NCBI RefSeq assembly: GCF_014897815.1
Contig: NZ_JABUZG010000083.1
Coordinates: forward strand, 79,589 to 143,588
DNA length: 64,000 nucleotides
Origin: Psychrobacter sp. PG1
GTDB taxonomy: Bacteria > Pseudomonadota > Gammaproteobacteria > Pseudomonadales > Moraxellaceae
Direction: 5' to 3'
The position numbers were made by a program, and so were the translations under genes. The notes below the pieces were generated by a model that saw only the letters and a list, made by a program, of their open reading frames with translations, ran no database searches and was not told the DNA's origin. Within the stretch, counting starts at the first letter, position 1. The number at the start of each line of letters is the position of its first letter. Of the stretch, positions 46,889 through 56,331 are shown piece after piece.

Positions 46889-47257
46889 AATCTGTTCCTC
46901 TCTATTGATAATCACTAATATGTTGCTAATATGTTGCCTTAACGCTATATTATTAAAATAATATATGTTTATTTGTTATTAATATTCCAAAATACTGTGC
47001 TTATCACTCAATAGCATTGCTTATAAAATGCTATTTTCTAAATAGCTTGCATAACTGCTATGGCTATTATTATTGCTATGCAAAACTTTTGTTAAATATT
47101 ATGGAACAAAAATTGCAATATTTTGATTGAATAACTATAAAAAAGACTGGCAAAAATGATATGAAAATTTGAATTCATTGTTGATATTTTTGGTTCAGTA
47201 TTGGTATTAGACAAACAATAGTTATTATAAAATTGCCGTTATAAATAGGGATTTGAT
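46889..47257. other. A+T-rich leader of the minor-pilin operon
   Basis: About 370 bases, very A+T-rich, without a supported gene. It carries the sigma-54 type element at 47102-47117, and the GTG start of the first pilin gene lies 141 bases after that element. No terminator for comF was recognised. Confidence 0.5.
47102..47117 (+). promoter_or_regulatory. Putative sigma-54 promoter for the minor-pilin operon
   Basis: The bases TGGAACAAAAATTGCA match the sigma-54 consensus TGGCAC-N5-TTGCA with one mismatch (A for C). The invariant GG (47103-47104) and GC (47115-47116) are separated by exactly 10 bases. Transcription would start near 47128, about 130 bases before the first pilin gene. Confidence 0.6.
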
Positions 47258-47743
47258 GTGAACGCATCTACAAATAATCTACCACGTAAGCTACGAGCAA
47301 CCAGCTCAGGATTTACCCTGATTGAATTGATGGTAACGATTGCTGTGCTTGCCATTATTGTCGGTATTGCAGCGCCTAGTATTACGAGCCAGCTTGCCAA
47401 TCAGCGAGTCAAATCGACAACAGCTACACTTGCTAATGCGTTGAAAGAAGCAAAAAACGAAAGTTTGATTCGTCGTCAACCTATTACTTTAAGCTATAAC
47501 GATAGTAGTAATCCCAAAGTGATAAATATTACTGATGCAGATTCGGTGATAATAGCAAGCTACCGTTACGATAGTAAGAGCATTATTAAATCTTCTAAAA
47601 CCAGTATTAAGTTTGAACCTAGCAAGCGTGTTGATGCGGCAGTTACCTACACTATATGTGATGCAAATACATCGACTATACCTAAAAAGGTTAATGTCAG
47701 TAAACTTGCTAATATCGATATTAAGACGGGAGTGTCATGCTAA
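47258..47743 (+). CDS. Minor pilin, FimT/GspH type
   Basis: First gene of the minor-pilin operon, 161 residues. A leader of 17 residues ends at the prepilin peptidase site SG before FTLIELMVTIAVLAIIVGIA. The body is a small GspH/FimT-type fold with two cysteines near the end (TICDAN ... GVSC). GTG 47258 is the start, with AGGGA 6-7 bases upstream. Such minor pilins prime pilus assembly at the tip together with PilV, W, X and PilY1. It overlaps pilV by 7 bases. Confidence 0.88.
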   Translation: MNASTNNLPRKLRATSSGFTLIELMVTIAVLAIIVGIAAPSITSQLANQRVKSTTATLANALKEAKNESLIRRQPITLSYNDSSNPKVINITDADSVIIASYRYDSKSIIKSSKTSIKFEPSKRVDAAVTYTICDANTSTIPKKVNVSKLANIDIKTGVSC

Positions 47744-48393
47744 CAAATAAAATAACTCATCAGCGTGGTGTTGGTTTGATAGAGGTGTTAGTCGCCGTAT
47801 TATTGCTATCTGTTGCAGTATTAGGCTTTAGCGCACTACAAGTGCGAGCGGTCAGCGCCACTGATGAGAGTCTTGTCCGTACTAAATCACTGACGCTCGT
47901 TCGAAATTTGGCTGAGATTATGCGTGCTTATCCTGAGGCTTATGTCACAGGCGGCGGCGCTGCTTTCGTCAGTGTTACACCTGACACCGCGCTTGCTATA
48001 CCTACTATCCAAGCGATTATCAGCAGCACTGCAACTGACAATATTAAGGTTGATACAAAAACCATAAGCCGTAATGGTGCTAACAACTGCTTATCAAATG
48101 GCACAACGACTAATGCTGATAGTAAAAAAATTCCAAATAAACTATGTAACATCAGCCAATTGGCAACTCGTGACGCATTGATGGTCAAACAGTTAGCAAA
48201 AGATGAAGGTGTGGAGCTTGCCGTGGTTACTTGTCCAGGGACGACCAAACAAGCTATTCAGCAGCAAATGTGTATTGTCACTGCATGGAACGGTACCAAA
48301 GCATTATTAGATGATACAGACGTTAAAGCCTGTGCTGGTGCTAATGGTGTTTATAAAACAGGCAGTCAGTGCCTAATATCGGAGGCGTATTAA
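47737..48393 (+). CDS. pilV: Type IV pilus modification protein PilV
   Basis: A 218-residue minor pilin. After the leader MLTNKITHQR, the N-terminal helix reads GVGLIEVLVAVLLLSVAVLG. The SG/F at the cleavage site is replaced by GV, which fits PilV. The Cys-containing body (NNCLSNGTT ... NKLCNIS ... VTCPG ... CIVTAWNG) agrees with PilV. Its stop overlaps the pilW start as TAATG. Confidence 0.9.
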   Translation: MLTNKITHQRGVGLIEVLVAVLLLSVAVLGFSALQVRAVSATDESLVRTKSLTLVRNLAEIMRAYPEAYVTGGGAAFVSVTPDTALAIPTIQAIISSTATDNIKVDTKTISRNGANNCLSNGTTTNADSKKIPNKLCNISQLATRDALMVKQLAKDEGVELAVVTCPGTTKQAIQQQMCIVTAWNGTKALLDDTDVKACAGANGVYKTGSQCLISEAY

Positions 48394-49370
48394 TGTATAT
48401 TTACAGTAATAGAAGCCATCCTTATCACACTTCGCCTTCTTCTGCCTCAGGATTTACGCTTATTGAGCTGATGATCTCGTTAGTCTTAGGTTTACTGATA
48501 TCTGCCGCAGTAATACAGGTTTATATCATTAGTACCCGTACCGTGACCGTACAGCAGGGCGCCTCAGAAGTTCAAGACAGTACAATATTTGCATTACAAA
48601 CCCTAGAAGATCAGATTCGTATTGCCAATTTAGGAAACCCTATTACCAATGTTAACGACACCACAAGAAATGGTGGGATTGTTTTAACAGGTAATAATTT
48701 AGGAGACAGTAGCTACGCTAATACTGGTTATCTTACGGTCAGTGCTGGTCAGACAGGAACGAAGGGTACCAACGGCTGGACAGGCATATCAAATACGAAT
48801 GTTGCTAGCGATCAGCTGACTATTCAATATAAAAATATTACGCAAAATGCTTTGTTTGACTGTGAGGGTGCAGAGATTGTTGCCGGTAGTAGCGATTGGG
48901 TTATCGAGCGCTACTTTGTACGCCCAGTAGCAGGAAAAACAGCAGTAACAGGTTCACAAAACTTAGTGTTGGCTTGTGATGCGGGACGTCTGAGTAGTGC
49001 AGGTGTTGTTAGTGATTTGGGTGATAACGGTGAGGTAATGATACCCGCTATTGACCAATTTAAGGTGCTATTAGGGACGCTAACAGATGTAAATAATTTA
49101 ACGTATCTGCCATCAAGCATTTATCTCAATTTAGATAAACCTTTACTCACGGATAAGCCTGCAATCACGACAGTCAAAATTGGTGTCATCGTTCGTAGTA
49201 GCACGCCACTAATCAGTAGTGTAGACAAAACTGACTTTAGCGTATTTGGCACAGCACAGACATTAAAAACCGAGAACACTAAATATTATCGCCGCAGTTA
49301 TGAGTCAACAAATTTATTGCGTAACGCTCGTGTTATGTCGGTAACTGGTATGACATCTAGTAGCAAGTAG
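48393..49370 (+). CDS. pilW: Type IV pilus assembly protein PilW
   Basis: A 325-residue minor pilin with leader and helix [20 protein letters not shown], then a long beta-rich body with the PilW-typical features TVTVQQGASEVQDS and YFVRPVAGK. ATG 48393 is chosen because GGAGG lies 7 bases upstream; the frame is open to 48369. It overlaps the pilV stop. It is thought to form a tip complex with PilX, PilV and PilY1. Confidence 0.92.
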   Translation: MYIYSNRSHPYHTSPSSASGFTLIELMISLVLGLLISAAVIQVYIISTRTVTVQQGASEVQDSTIFALQTLEDQIRIANLGNPITNVNDTTRNGGIVLTGNNLGDSSYANTGYLTVSAGQTGTKGTNGWTGISNTNVASDQLTIQYKNITQNALFDCEGAEIVAGSSDWVIERYFVRPVAGKTAVTGSQNLVLACDAGRLSSAGVVSDLGDNGEVMIPAIDQFKVLLGTLTDVNNLTYLPSSIYLNLDKPLLTDKPAITTVKIGVIVRSSTPLISSVDKTDFSVFGTAQTLKTENTKYYRRSYESTNLLRNARVMSVTGMTSSSK

Positions 49371-49392
49371 CACCACAAAAAAAGAGGACAAC

Positions 49393-50223
49393 ATGTCAAA
49401 TATACCTCATCACCAGTCCCTTAAAAGTTCTGTATCAACACAGCAAGGCGCTGTGCTAATTGTAGTGCTATTGTTTTTAGTATTGATCATATTAGCGGGC
49501 GTTATCGCTGTTAAGCAAAGTACGACTGACCTGCGACTAGCCACCAGTGACCAAATCAATACCTTGCTATTACAGTCAGCAGATAACGCCAATCAGAATA
49601 TTGAACAAAGTATCAATGGCAGTAGTAGTGCTAGTATTTATGACGATATGCTGTCACGTAGTGGCCCTTTTGGGCACTTCATCTTAGATACCAGTAGCAC
49701 CAACCATGAATATGTTTTTTGTTTCCGTCCTCGTAGTCAGTTTTTTGACATTAATAAGACAACCATTACTGTACCTGGTGGGGGTAATATACTAGGCGCT
49801 GGCAAAGGCTATTGTAATCCTGCTAAATCTGCTGACTATGTCAGCGAACGTAATGCGAGCATGACCCAAGTAAATATATCACTGACACCACCAAGTGCTA
49901 GCAATGAAGCATTTGGTAGTTATACGATTGGTCAAGACAGTGGCACAATTTCCAGTCAAGCGTTTATGTTTGATATCAACAGCACTTCTGTACTACCTGC
50001 TTATGCTGATCCAAAGGTTAATGGTAAAGATTGTTTTGAGCAGACTAGTAAAGTCGATAGCGTTAGCAATAAAGACAACACTATTGGTGGTTGCATGATA
50101 AAAGCTGGTGTTCCCAGTAAAGTCTTGTATGAAAAGGCTAATGTAGAGAATAAATCAGAGCGTACACAGTGTGTTGACTTTGGTAAAGGCAGTGGCCTAC
50201 GTTGTACGCTTCCTTCTACCTAA
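49393..50223 (+). CDS. pilX: Type IV pilus assembly protein PilX
   Basis: A 276-residue minor pilin. The leader (MSNIPHHQSL...STQQG) precedes the helix AVLIVVLLFLVLIILAGVIA, in which the usual phenylalanine is replaced by alanine, as is common for PilX. The remainder is a soluble domain with several cysteines. It lies 22 bases after pilW and 109 bases before pilY1. Confidence 0.88.
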   Translation: MSNIPHHQSLKSSVSTQQGAVLIVVLLFLVLIILAGVIAVKQSTTDLRLATSDQINTLLLQSADNANQNIEQSINGSSSASIYDDMLSRSGPFGHFILDTSSTNHEYVFCFRPRSQFFDINKTTITVPGGGNILGAGKGYCNPAKSADYVSERNASMTQVNISLTPPSASNEAFGSYTIGQDSGTISSQAFMFDINSTSVLPAYADPKVNGKDCFEQTSKVDSVSNKDNTIGGCMIKAGVPSKVLYEKANVENKSERTQCVDFGKGSGLRCTLPST

Positions 50224-50332
50224 TACTCGTCACTAGCAACTATTTTATAGACAAAAAATCTGTGCAGCTGACCATCGGGATATGATTGACATATGGTTAG
50301 CAAATTGAATTGACACATATAAGGAATAGGTC

Positions 50333-53300
50333 ATGCAACATGTATATAGCAAAAGGTCTAACCGACAGTCATGGCCTATCAAAGCTTTAGCGATAGCGGT
50401 GGTCATAGGGCTGACTGGTACGGTGACTCAAGCCGCTACTGTCAATAGAAAGCCGATAGGTGACTTGGAGATTTATGCACCAGCCACACCAGGTACGGCG
50501 TCTATTTTTATGATGCTAGATACCTCAGGTAGTATGGGTAGTGGTAGCATGCGCAACGATTATGGCCAATCATGCTGGACATCTTCTCAGTCTTCAGAAA
50601 AAATTCGTGCCGTTATTTATAAACGTCAGGATGATGGTTCAGCTGCTGATGGGTTGTACAGGGATGAAGATGGGAATACCGTCATAGACAAGACAAGCAT
50701 TCAACAAGAAATTAACTTTACTCCTGAAGGTTGTACTATTAATGGGACGATGCGATTTGATAGATTGACTCGCCTAAAAATAGCGCTCATCGAACTATTG
50801 GCCGATGAGGTTTTCGACTATCAGAACAACCTAAAAGACAGTGGCTCTCTCTCGGATGATTATGAGATAGGCTTCGGTAATTATAGTTATAATGGCAGAG
50901 ACAGAGCGGGGGTGGTGTTAGTTCCTACCAAGGCACTAACTGCGCCTCAACGAGCAGCATTAATCAATGCAGCAAAAGACTTAGAAGCATCAGGTTTGAC
51001 ACCAACTGCCCACGCGCTAGCAGAGTCAGGTGCTTACATGATGGGTACGACTACTAAAGGTGGCGGCTCAGATAATTATAGTGGGTTTGATGACTCTGTT
51101 AGTAGTTCCAAATCTGGCAATGCATATATTTCTCCATTGAATACCCAAGAATGTAGCGGTAATGGTATTTACTTATTAACCGATGGCCAACCAAACGGTA
51201 GTCGTACTACTAGATCTAAGAATTTAATGAATGAATCTTTGTTAGCTTCTACCTCTAGCCCTGCATTGTCAGTAGATAGCTGTGAAAGTTTGACAGGTGA
51301 CAGTAGTTCTAGGTCATGGGGTTGTATGGCTAGCTATGCAGCGCTACTACGCAATACTGCCAATAATCCGCTTGGGTTACCTATCAAAACAGCAACAGTT
51401 GGTTTTGGTAGTGATTTTGCTGGACTGACTGGCACGCGCACCATCACAGTTGACGGCGAATCAAAAGAAGTAACGGATTGTGATAGCGGTAGTGTCGGCA
51501 ATGACACTCGGAATTTATGTAAACTGGGTGAGCGTAAAGGTGACAATGAAGTCAAAACCTTTGGTGATGGCGGTTTTTACTATACCGAAGAGTCAGCAGA
51601 TATTGCTGCCAGTATTGTTGATTTTGCCTCAGGCTTGGTACAGATAATCAATACGGCACCTTCAGGTACTATTACTATTCCAGAGGATCCTTATCGCGCT
51701 GCAAACCAACTACCCTATGCCTATCTACCGATGCTCGATCCTAGTATTGCTTCAGCAGCCAGTATTTGGAGAGGCAACCTCAAGAAGTATGAGCTAAATA
51801 AAGGCACGCTATTCGGTAATAGCAGCAAACTGCTGTACAAAGATGTCGCAGGTAACCTCGATGAAAAAACTCAAGATCTATGGCAAACCTCTGATTTCAA
51901 AGTAGAAGGCAGTATAGCCAACAATAATATTACCGCTGGTGGTGTTTATGCGCAATTGCGTACACCAAGCTCAAGCCTTGGTAGTGTTCGTAGCCTTTAT
52001 GTTGAGGACTATACTTCGAGCGGTAATACCACACCGATTTTACGTAAATTGAGTGTGGATAGTAGCGGTAAGCCACAAGGGTTTGACAAGCTAATAGATG
52101 CAGGAGCGTACAGTCAGCTAAATCAACGCCGCTTACTGAGCTTTTTAGGTTTTACCAGTGTATTAACCAACGATGGACAGCCTACCTCCACGACAGAGGT
52201 GAAAAATTTAGTACTGACTCGTCCAACGAATGAAACTAAAGTCTTGGGCGGGGTGGTACATTCTAAGCCTGAAGCGATCTCCTATAGCGCTACTTTAGAT
52301 GATAATGGGCGTATCACTGATACCCGTGATGATTATGTTTTATTTGGTTCTATGGACGGTGCCTTGCATTTGGTTGATGCTGATGATGGCAAAGAAGAAG
52401 TGGCTATCATCCCGAGGTCTATGTTGATTGCCCAACCAGAAGCGTTAGTAGATGGTTCGATTAGAGATAGAGTGGGCGAACCTTACTTTGGCGTTGATGC
52501 ACCGTGGTTGGTAACAACGGATTACAACTTTGATTTGCCTGGAAAGCAGGTAAAAGTAGAAGAGGTAGCAGGTGAGAAAGGTATGTTTGCCTATGGCGGT
52601 CTAAGAATGGGCGGTGAGGCTTTTTACGGGATGAATATTAGTAAAAAAGCTGAACCAAAAATGCTGTTTACCATTACTAAAGCAGGACTGAGTTCAACCA
52701 CGACTGCTAAATCTAACACTGTCGGTTTTGAGCGTCTAGGTCAAATTTGGAACAAACCAACATCAGCCAAAATTCGTATGAGTAAGGATGCTGACCCTAT
52801 CAATGTACTAGTGTTTGGTGGTGGTTATGATATGAAATACGAAGATGATAGCTATGTACCAACAGCTAGTGCGCCTGCGAAAGGTAATGCTATCTATGTG
52901 ATTAACGCCCAATCAGGTGAACTGATATGGTCGACCAGTGGTGAGTCAGGCAGTACAAAGAATATCAAAACCGACAAGATGATCAATAGTATGGTTGGTG
53001 GTATTACTGTACTTGATAGAGACAACGATGGTCTTATGGATCATTTATATGCAGCTGATTTGGGCGGACAAGTATTCCGTGCTGATTTTGAGAATGCTCG
53101 TCCTGAAAAATATGGTTTTACTGAAGTGGCCAGTTTCTCAAATAAGCGTGTTACACGAGTGCTTAATGCCGCACCTAGCACTGAAGCATTTAAAAAATAT
53201 GCGTATCGTTTCTATGATCGCCCCATCGTTAGTTTTTATCGTAATGAAGGGATTAGTGGGCAAACCATTGCTAATAACGGCAAGCTCTTTGCGTTAGTCA

Positions 53301-54073
53301 ACGTTATCTCAGGTAATCGTAGTGCACCTTTATCTACTTTGCGTAACAATAATGACTACGCCAATCGTGTCTACGGCATCATTGACACTGATATTACCAA
53401 CGCTGATTTATACAAAAGTGGATTTACGCCTGTGACGCAAAATCTAACAGAAGGTGAACTGGTTAACTTAGCGACTACCCTTGGCGCTTCTCCTTCTGAA
53501 GCGCAGAAAAATGCTGCCAAGGTAAATATGATCAAAGGAAGTAAACAGGGTTGGTATTATCCGTTGACGAGATTCGATGGATACAACAATGTTAGGCATA
53601 ATAAAGGCGTTGGTGATAGTGCAGTCATCAACAACTTGCTATATACCACGGTTTATAATCCAGATAAGCAATACGGTACAGTGGCTAGCTGTGCAGCTAA
53701 GATATCGGGTGGCTCAGAGCGTCAATTATATTGCCTACCTTATGGTGTTTGTATGGATAGCACTTCAGTATCAGGAACGGGTGGCTATATACCTGCTGGT
53801 CAGGGTATTCAGGAATTGACCCTTGGCGCATACGATAAGGACAATACAGACGTCAAAATATTGATAGGTACAACGACCATTACTGATCGTATAGAAGCAG
53901 CTAATCGTGCAGGATACGGTTTGGATGGTATAAAGAATGATAGTAATATCAAAGACTTGTATCCAGGAGAGACGAGTCGTCCTACACAGGCAACAGGTGA
54001 TGGAACGGCTGCTGAGTTTTTATTCAATGAGCGCTATACTCTGCAACCGCGAGCATGGTATGAAAGAAAGTAA
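50333..54073 (+). CDS. pilY1: Type IV pilus tip adhesin/assembly factor PilY1
   Basis: A 1246-residue secreted protein with a signal peptide (cleavage near TQA|AT), an N-terminal von Willebrand A-like domain with MIDAS motif DTSGS (Asp63, Ser65, Ser67), and a C-terminal seven-bladed beta-propeller of the PilY1/PilC type (PEAISYSATLDDNGRI; YVLFGSMDGALHLVDADDG). A calcium-binding loop D-x-D-x-D-G-x-x-D is at about 895-903 (DRDNDGLMD), equivalent to the loop needed for twitching and surface sensing in Pseudomonas. AAGGA precedes ATG by about 11 bases. It is the largest gene of the operon. Confidence 0.94.
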   Translation: MQHVYSKRSNRQSWPIKALAIAVVIGLTGTVTQAATVNRKPIGDLEIYAPATPGTASIFMMLDTSGSMGSGSMRNDYGQSCWTSSQSSEKIRAVIYKRQDDGSAADGLYRDEDGNTVIDKTSIQQEINFTPEGCTINGTMRFDRLTRLKIALIELLADEVFDYQNNLKDSGSLSDDYEIGFGNYSYNGRDRAGVVLVPTKALTAPQRAALINAAKDLEASGLTPTAHALAESGAYMMGTTTKGGGSDNYSGFDDSVSSSKSGNAYISPLNTQECSGNGIYLLTDGQPNGSRTTRSKNLMNESLLASTSSPALSVDSCESLTGDSSSRSWGCMASYAALLRNTANNPLGLPIKTATVGFGSDFAGLTGTRTITVDGESKEVTDCDSGSVGNDTRNLCKLGERKGDNEVKTFGDGGFYYTEESADIAASIVDFASGLVQIINTAPSGTITIPEDPYRAANQLPYAYLPMLDPSIASAASIWRGNLKKYELNKGTLFGNSSKLLYKDVAGNLDEKTQDLWQTSDFKVEGSIANNNITAGGVYAQLRTPSSSLGSVRSLYVEDYTSSGNTTPILRKLSVDSSGKPQGFDKLIDAGAYSQLNQRRLLSFLGFTSVLTNDGQPTSTTEVKNLVLTRPTNETKVLGGVVHSKPEAISYSATLDDNGRITDTRDDYVLFGSMDGALHLVDADDGKEEVAIIPRSMLIAQPEALVDGSIRDRVGEPYFGVDAPWLVTTDYNFDLPGKQVKVEEVAGEKGMFAYGGLRMGGEAFYGMNISKKAEPKMLFTITKAGLSSTTTAKSNTVGFERLGQIWNKPTSAKIRMSKDADPINVLVFGGGYDMKYEDDSYVPTASAPAKGNAIYVINAQSGELIWSTSGESGSTKNIKTDKMINSMVGGITVLDRDNDGLMDHLYAADLGGQVFRADFENARPEKYGFTEVASFSNKRVTRVLNAAPSTEAFKKYAYRFYDRPIVSFYRNEGISGQTIANNGKLFALVNVISGNRSAPLSTLRNNNDYANRVYGIIDTDITNADLYKSGFTPVTQNLTEGELVNLATTLGASPSEAQKNAAKVNMIKGSKQGWYYPLTRFDGYNNVRHNKGVGDSAVINNLLYTTVYNPDKQYGTVASCAAKISGGSERQLYCLPYGVCMDSTSVSGTGGYIPAGQGIQELTLGAYDKDNTDVKILIGTTTITDRIEAANRAGYGLDGIKNDSNIKDLYPGETSRPTQATGDGTAAEFLFNERYTLQPRAWYERK

Positions 54074-54180
54074 CAGCGTTAGTAGTGTAGCGATAAATGT
54101 ATACATAAGCTTGCTAAGTACCATCCTTAGAGTCATTAAAAGTAAATGACTCTACTCGCACTCACAACAGGACACCGCGT

Positions 54181-54756
54181 ATGACCAAGTCGCCCATCAA
54201 TAAGACAGTAAGTACGGTAGCGCATAGCGGTGTACGAGGCTTTACGCTTATAGAGCTGATGATTGTCATTTTTATTGTCAGTATACTGGCTGCCATCGCT
54301 GTTCCAAGCTATCGTCAATATGCCATCTTGAATGCTGAGCGTGAGACACAAGCCAAAATGCAGCAATTACAGATACAGCTTGAGAGTTGGCGCTCTAAAG
54401 CACTAAGCTATAAAGGCTTTCAGCCGCAGAAAATTGATACGAGCAATAAAGTCACTTATGCCTATGCAGAGAAAGATAATAAAACCATCTATGTACCGGA
54501 TGGCAGCGATGCGTCCAACTACCGATATAAGATTACCCTCGTCGATGGCGGTGATACGAGTAAGTCGTTAGTATCGACAGGGTTTTCTATCACTACTGGT
54601 CGGACGTGGAAGATGCTAGCAATACCAAATACTTCAGGACCTGCAAAGGGTGGCAGTACGATCATGCTAAGCAGCAACGGCATACGCTGTGCGCATAAAA
54701 CTAATACCATAGCTATTGCTGATGTCAACTGCGGTGCGAATGAGGAAACTTGGTAA
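54181..54756 (+). CDS. Minor type IV pilin, PilE-like (first)
   Basis: A 191-residue pilin with an 18-residue leader and [20 protein letters not shown], followed by a body with two C-terminal cysteines (IRCAHK ... VNCGAN) as in the PilE/ComP group. Its stop overlaps the next pilin start as TAATG, so the pair is translationally coupled. A small inverted repeat (agagtcat / atgactct, 54127-54154) lies between pilY1 and this gene. Confidence 0.88.
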   Translation: MTKSPINKTVSTVAHSGVRGFTLIELMIVIFIVSILAAIAVPSYRQYAILNAERETQAKMQQLQIQLESWRSKALSYKGFQPQKIDTSNKVTYAYAEKDNKTIYVPDGSDASNYRYKITLVDGGDTSKSLVSTGFSITTGRTWKMLAIPNTSGPAKGGSTIMLSSNGIRCAHKTNTIAIADVNCGANEETW

Positions 54757-55211
54757 TGGTATTGATATATAAAGACACTCAGCAATCATCTATGCAGACA
54801 ACCGTCTCTCAACGTGGCTTTACTTTGGTTGAAGTCATGATTGTCGTCGCTATCTTAGGCGTACTCGCTGCTATCGCCTACCCAAACTATCAGCGCTATG
54901 TCATAAAGTCTAAACGCACGGATATGATGAGTGAGCTACATAATGTCGCGGCCGAGATTCAAAGCCGTAAACTGATCCAAGGTAGTTATAGCAATGCTTT
55001 AACTACTGGGCTGGGTGGGGACTTTCCTAAACAAGGTAATGCGCTCTATACCATCAGCTTTACCCCCAATCCGCTCACCTCAGAGTGGCGTATCATTGCA
55101 ACGCCAAAATCGGGCAGTCAAATGTCTAATGATGGAACGCTCAGTCTTAATTATCAAAATAATAAGTGTCGAGGCAGCGTCTGTGGGACTGCAGATGACT
55201 GGAATGATTAG
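54756..55211 (+). CDS. pilE: Minor type IV pilin, PilE-like (second)
   Basis: A 151-residue pilin with GFTLVEVMIVVAILGVLAAI and the PilE-typical Tyr-rich region AYPNYQRYVIKSKRTDMMSE, ending with a disulfide-capable pair (NKCRGSVCG). ATG 54756 is chosen since GAGGA lies about 10 bases upstream and it overlaps the previous stop. ATG 54792 would give a shorter leader and is an alternative. It ends the minor-pilin operon. Confidence 0.9.
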   Translation: MVLIYKDTQQSSMQTTVSQRGFTLVEVMIVVAILGVLAAIAYPNYQRYVIKSKRTDMMSELHNVAAEIQSRKLIQGSYSNALTTGLGGDFPKQGNALYTISFTPNPLTSEWRIIATPKSGSQMSNDGTLSLNYQNNKCRGSVCGTADDWND

Positions 55212-55529
55212 AAACAATATGTTTAAGGTAAATAAAGCTGACAAAAATTGTCAATAAGACTTACCTTTTACTACCTATAATAGGTGAACTGACAATTTTC
55301 AGTAGGGTAAGAGTAACATTATCTGTCAATTACTATTAGAGTCATGATTTGTTATGCAAAAATAGTAATAATAATCGAGTACTTAGCACGCATGTACATT
55401 ATAGCCATTAGTTTTGGCACGTTATATGCAACATCTATTACAAGAGAAACAAACATATTATATTACTAAAGATAAAATGCGGCTGTATCAACAACAGCCA
55501 CTTATCTTTATATACCTAAAGGAGTTCAT
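55212..55529. other. Spacer upstream of the major pilin gene
   Basis: About 320 bases, A+T-rich, without a gene. It carries the sigma-54 type promoter at 55415-55430 and, before it, room for activator sites; an imperfect inverted repeat (gacaattttc / gaaaattgtc-like) lies near 55240-55300. Confidence 0.5.
55415..55430 (+). promoter_or_regulatory. Sigma-54 promoter of the major pilin gene
   Basis: TGGCACGTTATATGCA matches the -24/-12 consensus: TGGCACG is complete and TGCA closes the -12 box, with GG (55416-55417) and GC (55428-55429) exactly 10 bases apart. Transcription would start near 55441, about 90 bases before the pilin ATG. In other gammaproteobacteria the major pilin gene is driven by RpoN with PilR; rpoN is in this window, pilR is not. 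Confidence 0.85.
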
Positions 55530-56036
55530 ATGAACACTGCTCAAAAAGGTTTTACCTTAATCGAATTAATGATCGTTATTGCCATTATCGGTATCTTAGC
55601 TGCGGTCGCTCTACCTGCTTATCAGGATTATACTGCTCGCGCTAAGCTTTCTGAAGCTGTATTAGCAGCATCTACATGTCGAACCACGGTATCAGAAGTC
55701 TATCAATCTGGAAGTGATAATTTACCCAAAAAAGATACGTGGGGATGTGAAGTTGGTGATGATACAACTCCTGCCACAAAGTATGTTCAGAAAGTAAATA
55801 CTACAAATGCGGGAGCAATTGTTGTTACTGTTAGTAGCGATGATGGCTTACCTACAGAAGTTCGAGGAATGCAGTTTGCAATGGTACCAGTTGATAAAGA
55901 TGGAGCAGCCATTGTAGCTGGTGCAAAAAATGGTGTAGTTATCAATTCTTGGAAATGTGGTCCAACAGCTGGTAATGTAGTTAAAAAAGCTAATCGAATA
56001 CCTGCTAAGTATTTACCAGGTTCTTGCCGTGAATAA
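55530..56036 (+). CDS. pilA: Major type IV pilin
   Basis: A 168-residue prepilin with a short 7-residue leader (MNTAQKG) cleaved before [20 protein letters not shown]. Then come [20 protein letters not shown], a variable middle, and a C-terminal disulfide loop between Cys of WKCGPT and Cys of PGSCRE. AAAGGAG lies 7 bases before the ATG, and a strong sigma-54 promoter precedes it. The first 60 codons use a different, more G+C-rich codon set than the A+T-rich C-terminal two thirds, suggesting recombination of the exposed part. A terminator follows. Confidence 0.94.
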   Translation: MNTAQKGFTLIELMIVIAIIGILAAVALPAYQDYTARAKLSEAVLAASTCRTTVSEVYQSGSDNLPKKDTWGCEVGDDTTPATKYVQKVNTTNAGAIVVTVSSDDGLPTEVRGMQFAMVPVDKDGAAIVAGAKNGVVINSWKCGPTAGNVVKKANRIPAKYLPGSCRE

Positions 56037-56079
56037 TTAAGAGTTACAGATTCAATAATATTATTAATCCATAATAAAA

Positions 56080-56106
56080 AGCCAAACATTAAGTTTGGCT
56101 TTTTTA
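56080..56106 (+). terminator. Terminator after the major pilin gene
   Basis: Arms agccaaac and gtttggct enclose a 5-base loop and are followed by T6. Confidence 0.85.
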
Positions 56107-56127
56107 CGATTGAATGCTGGTAGTAGA

Positions 56128-56331
56128 ATGAATTTTAAAGATTTATTGCCTATGAGTTCGAGCATTATTATGTTGTTGACTCTAAATGCTCATTTAAAAA
56201 AACTGTTTAGTTTTATCTTAATTGATTTGATGGTTATTATCACTCTGACTTGTCTTCTAGCGATTATAGAAATAATTAGTTATAAACCAGAGTTTATCAA
56301 GAAATATTTTTTTATTTGCCGTAGTAAGTAA
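56128..56331 (+). pseudogene. Possible decayed pilin or small membrane protein
   Basis: A 67-codon frame from ATG 56128 encodes a hydrophobic protein. Its middle, SFILIDLMVIITLTCLLAII (56208-56267), aligns without gaps to [20 protein letters not shown] of the pilin just upstream, with F, L-I, L-M, I and L-A in register. Upstream of it there is no prepilin cleavage site, and downstream the frame ends soon in a basic tail. It may be a pilin remnant left from recombination, or an unrelated small membrane protein with chance similarity. Confidence 0.35.
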
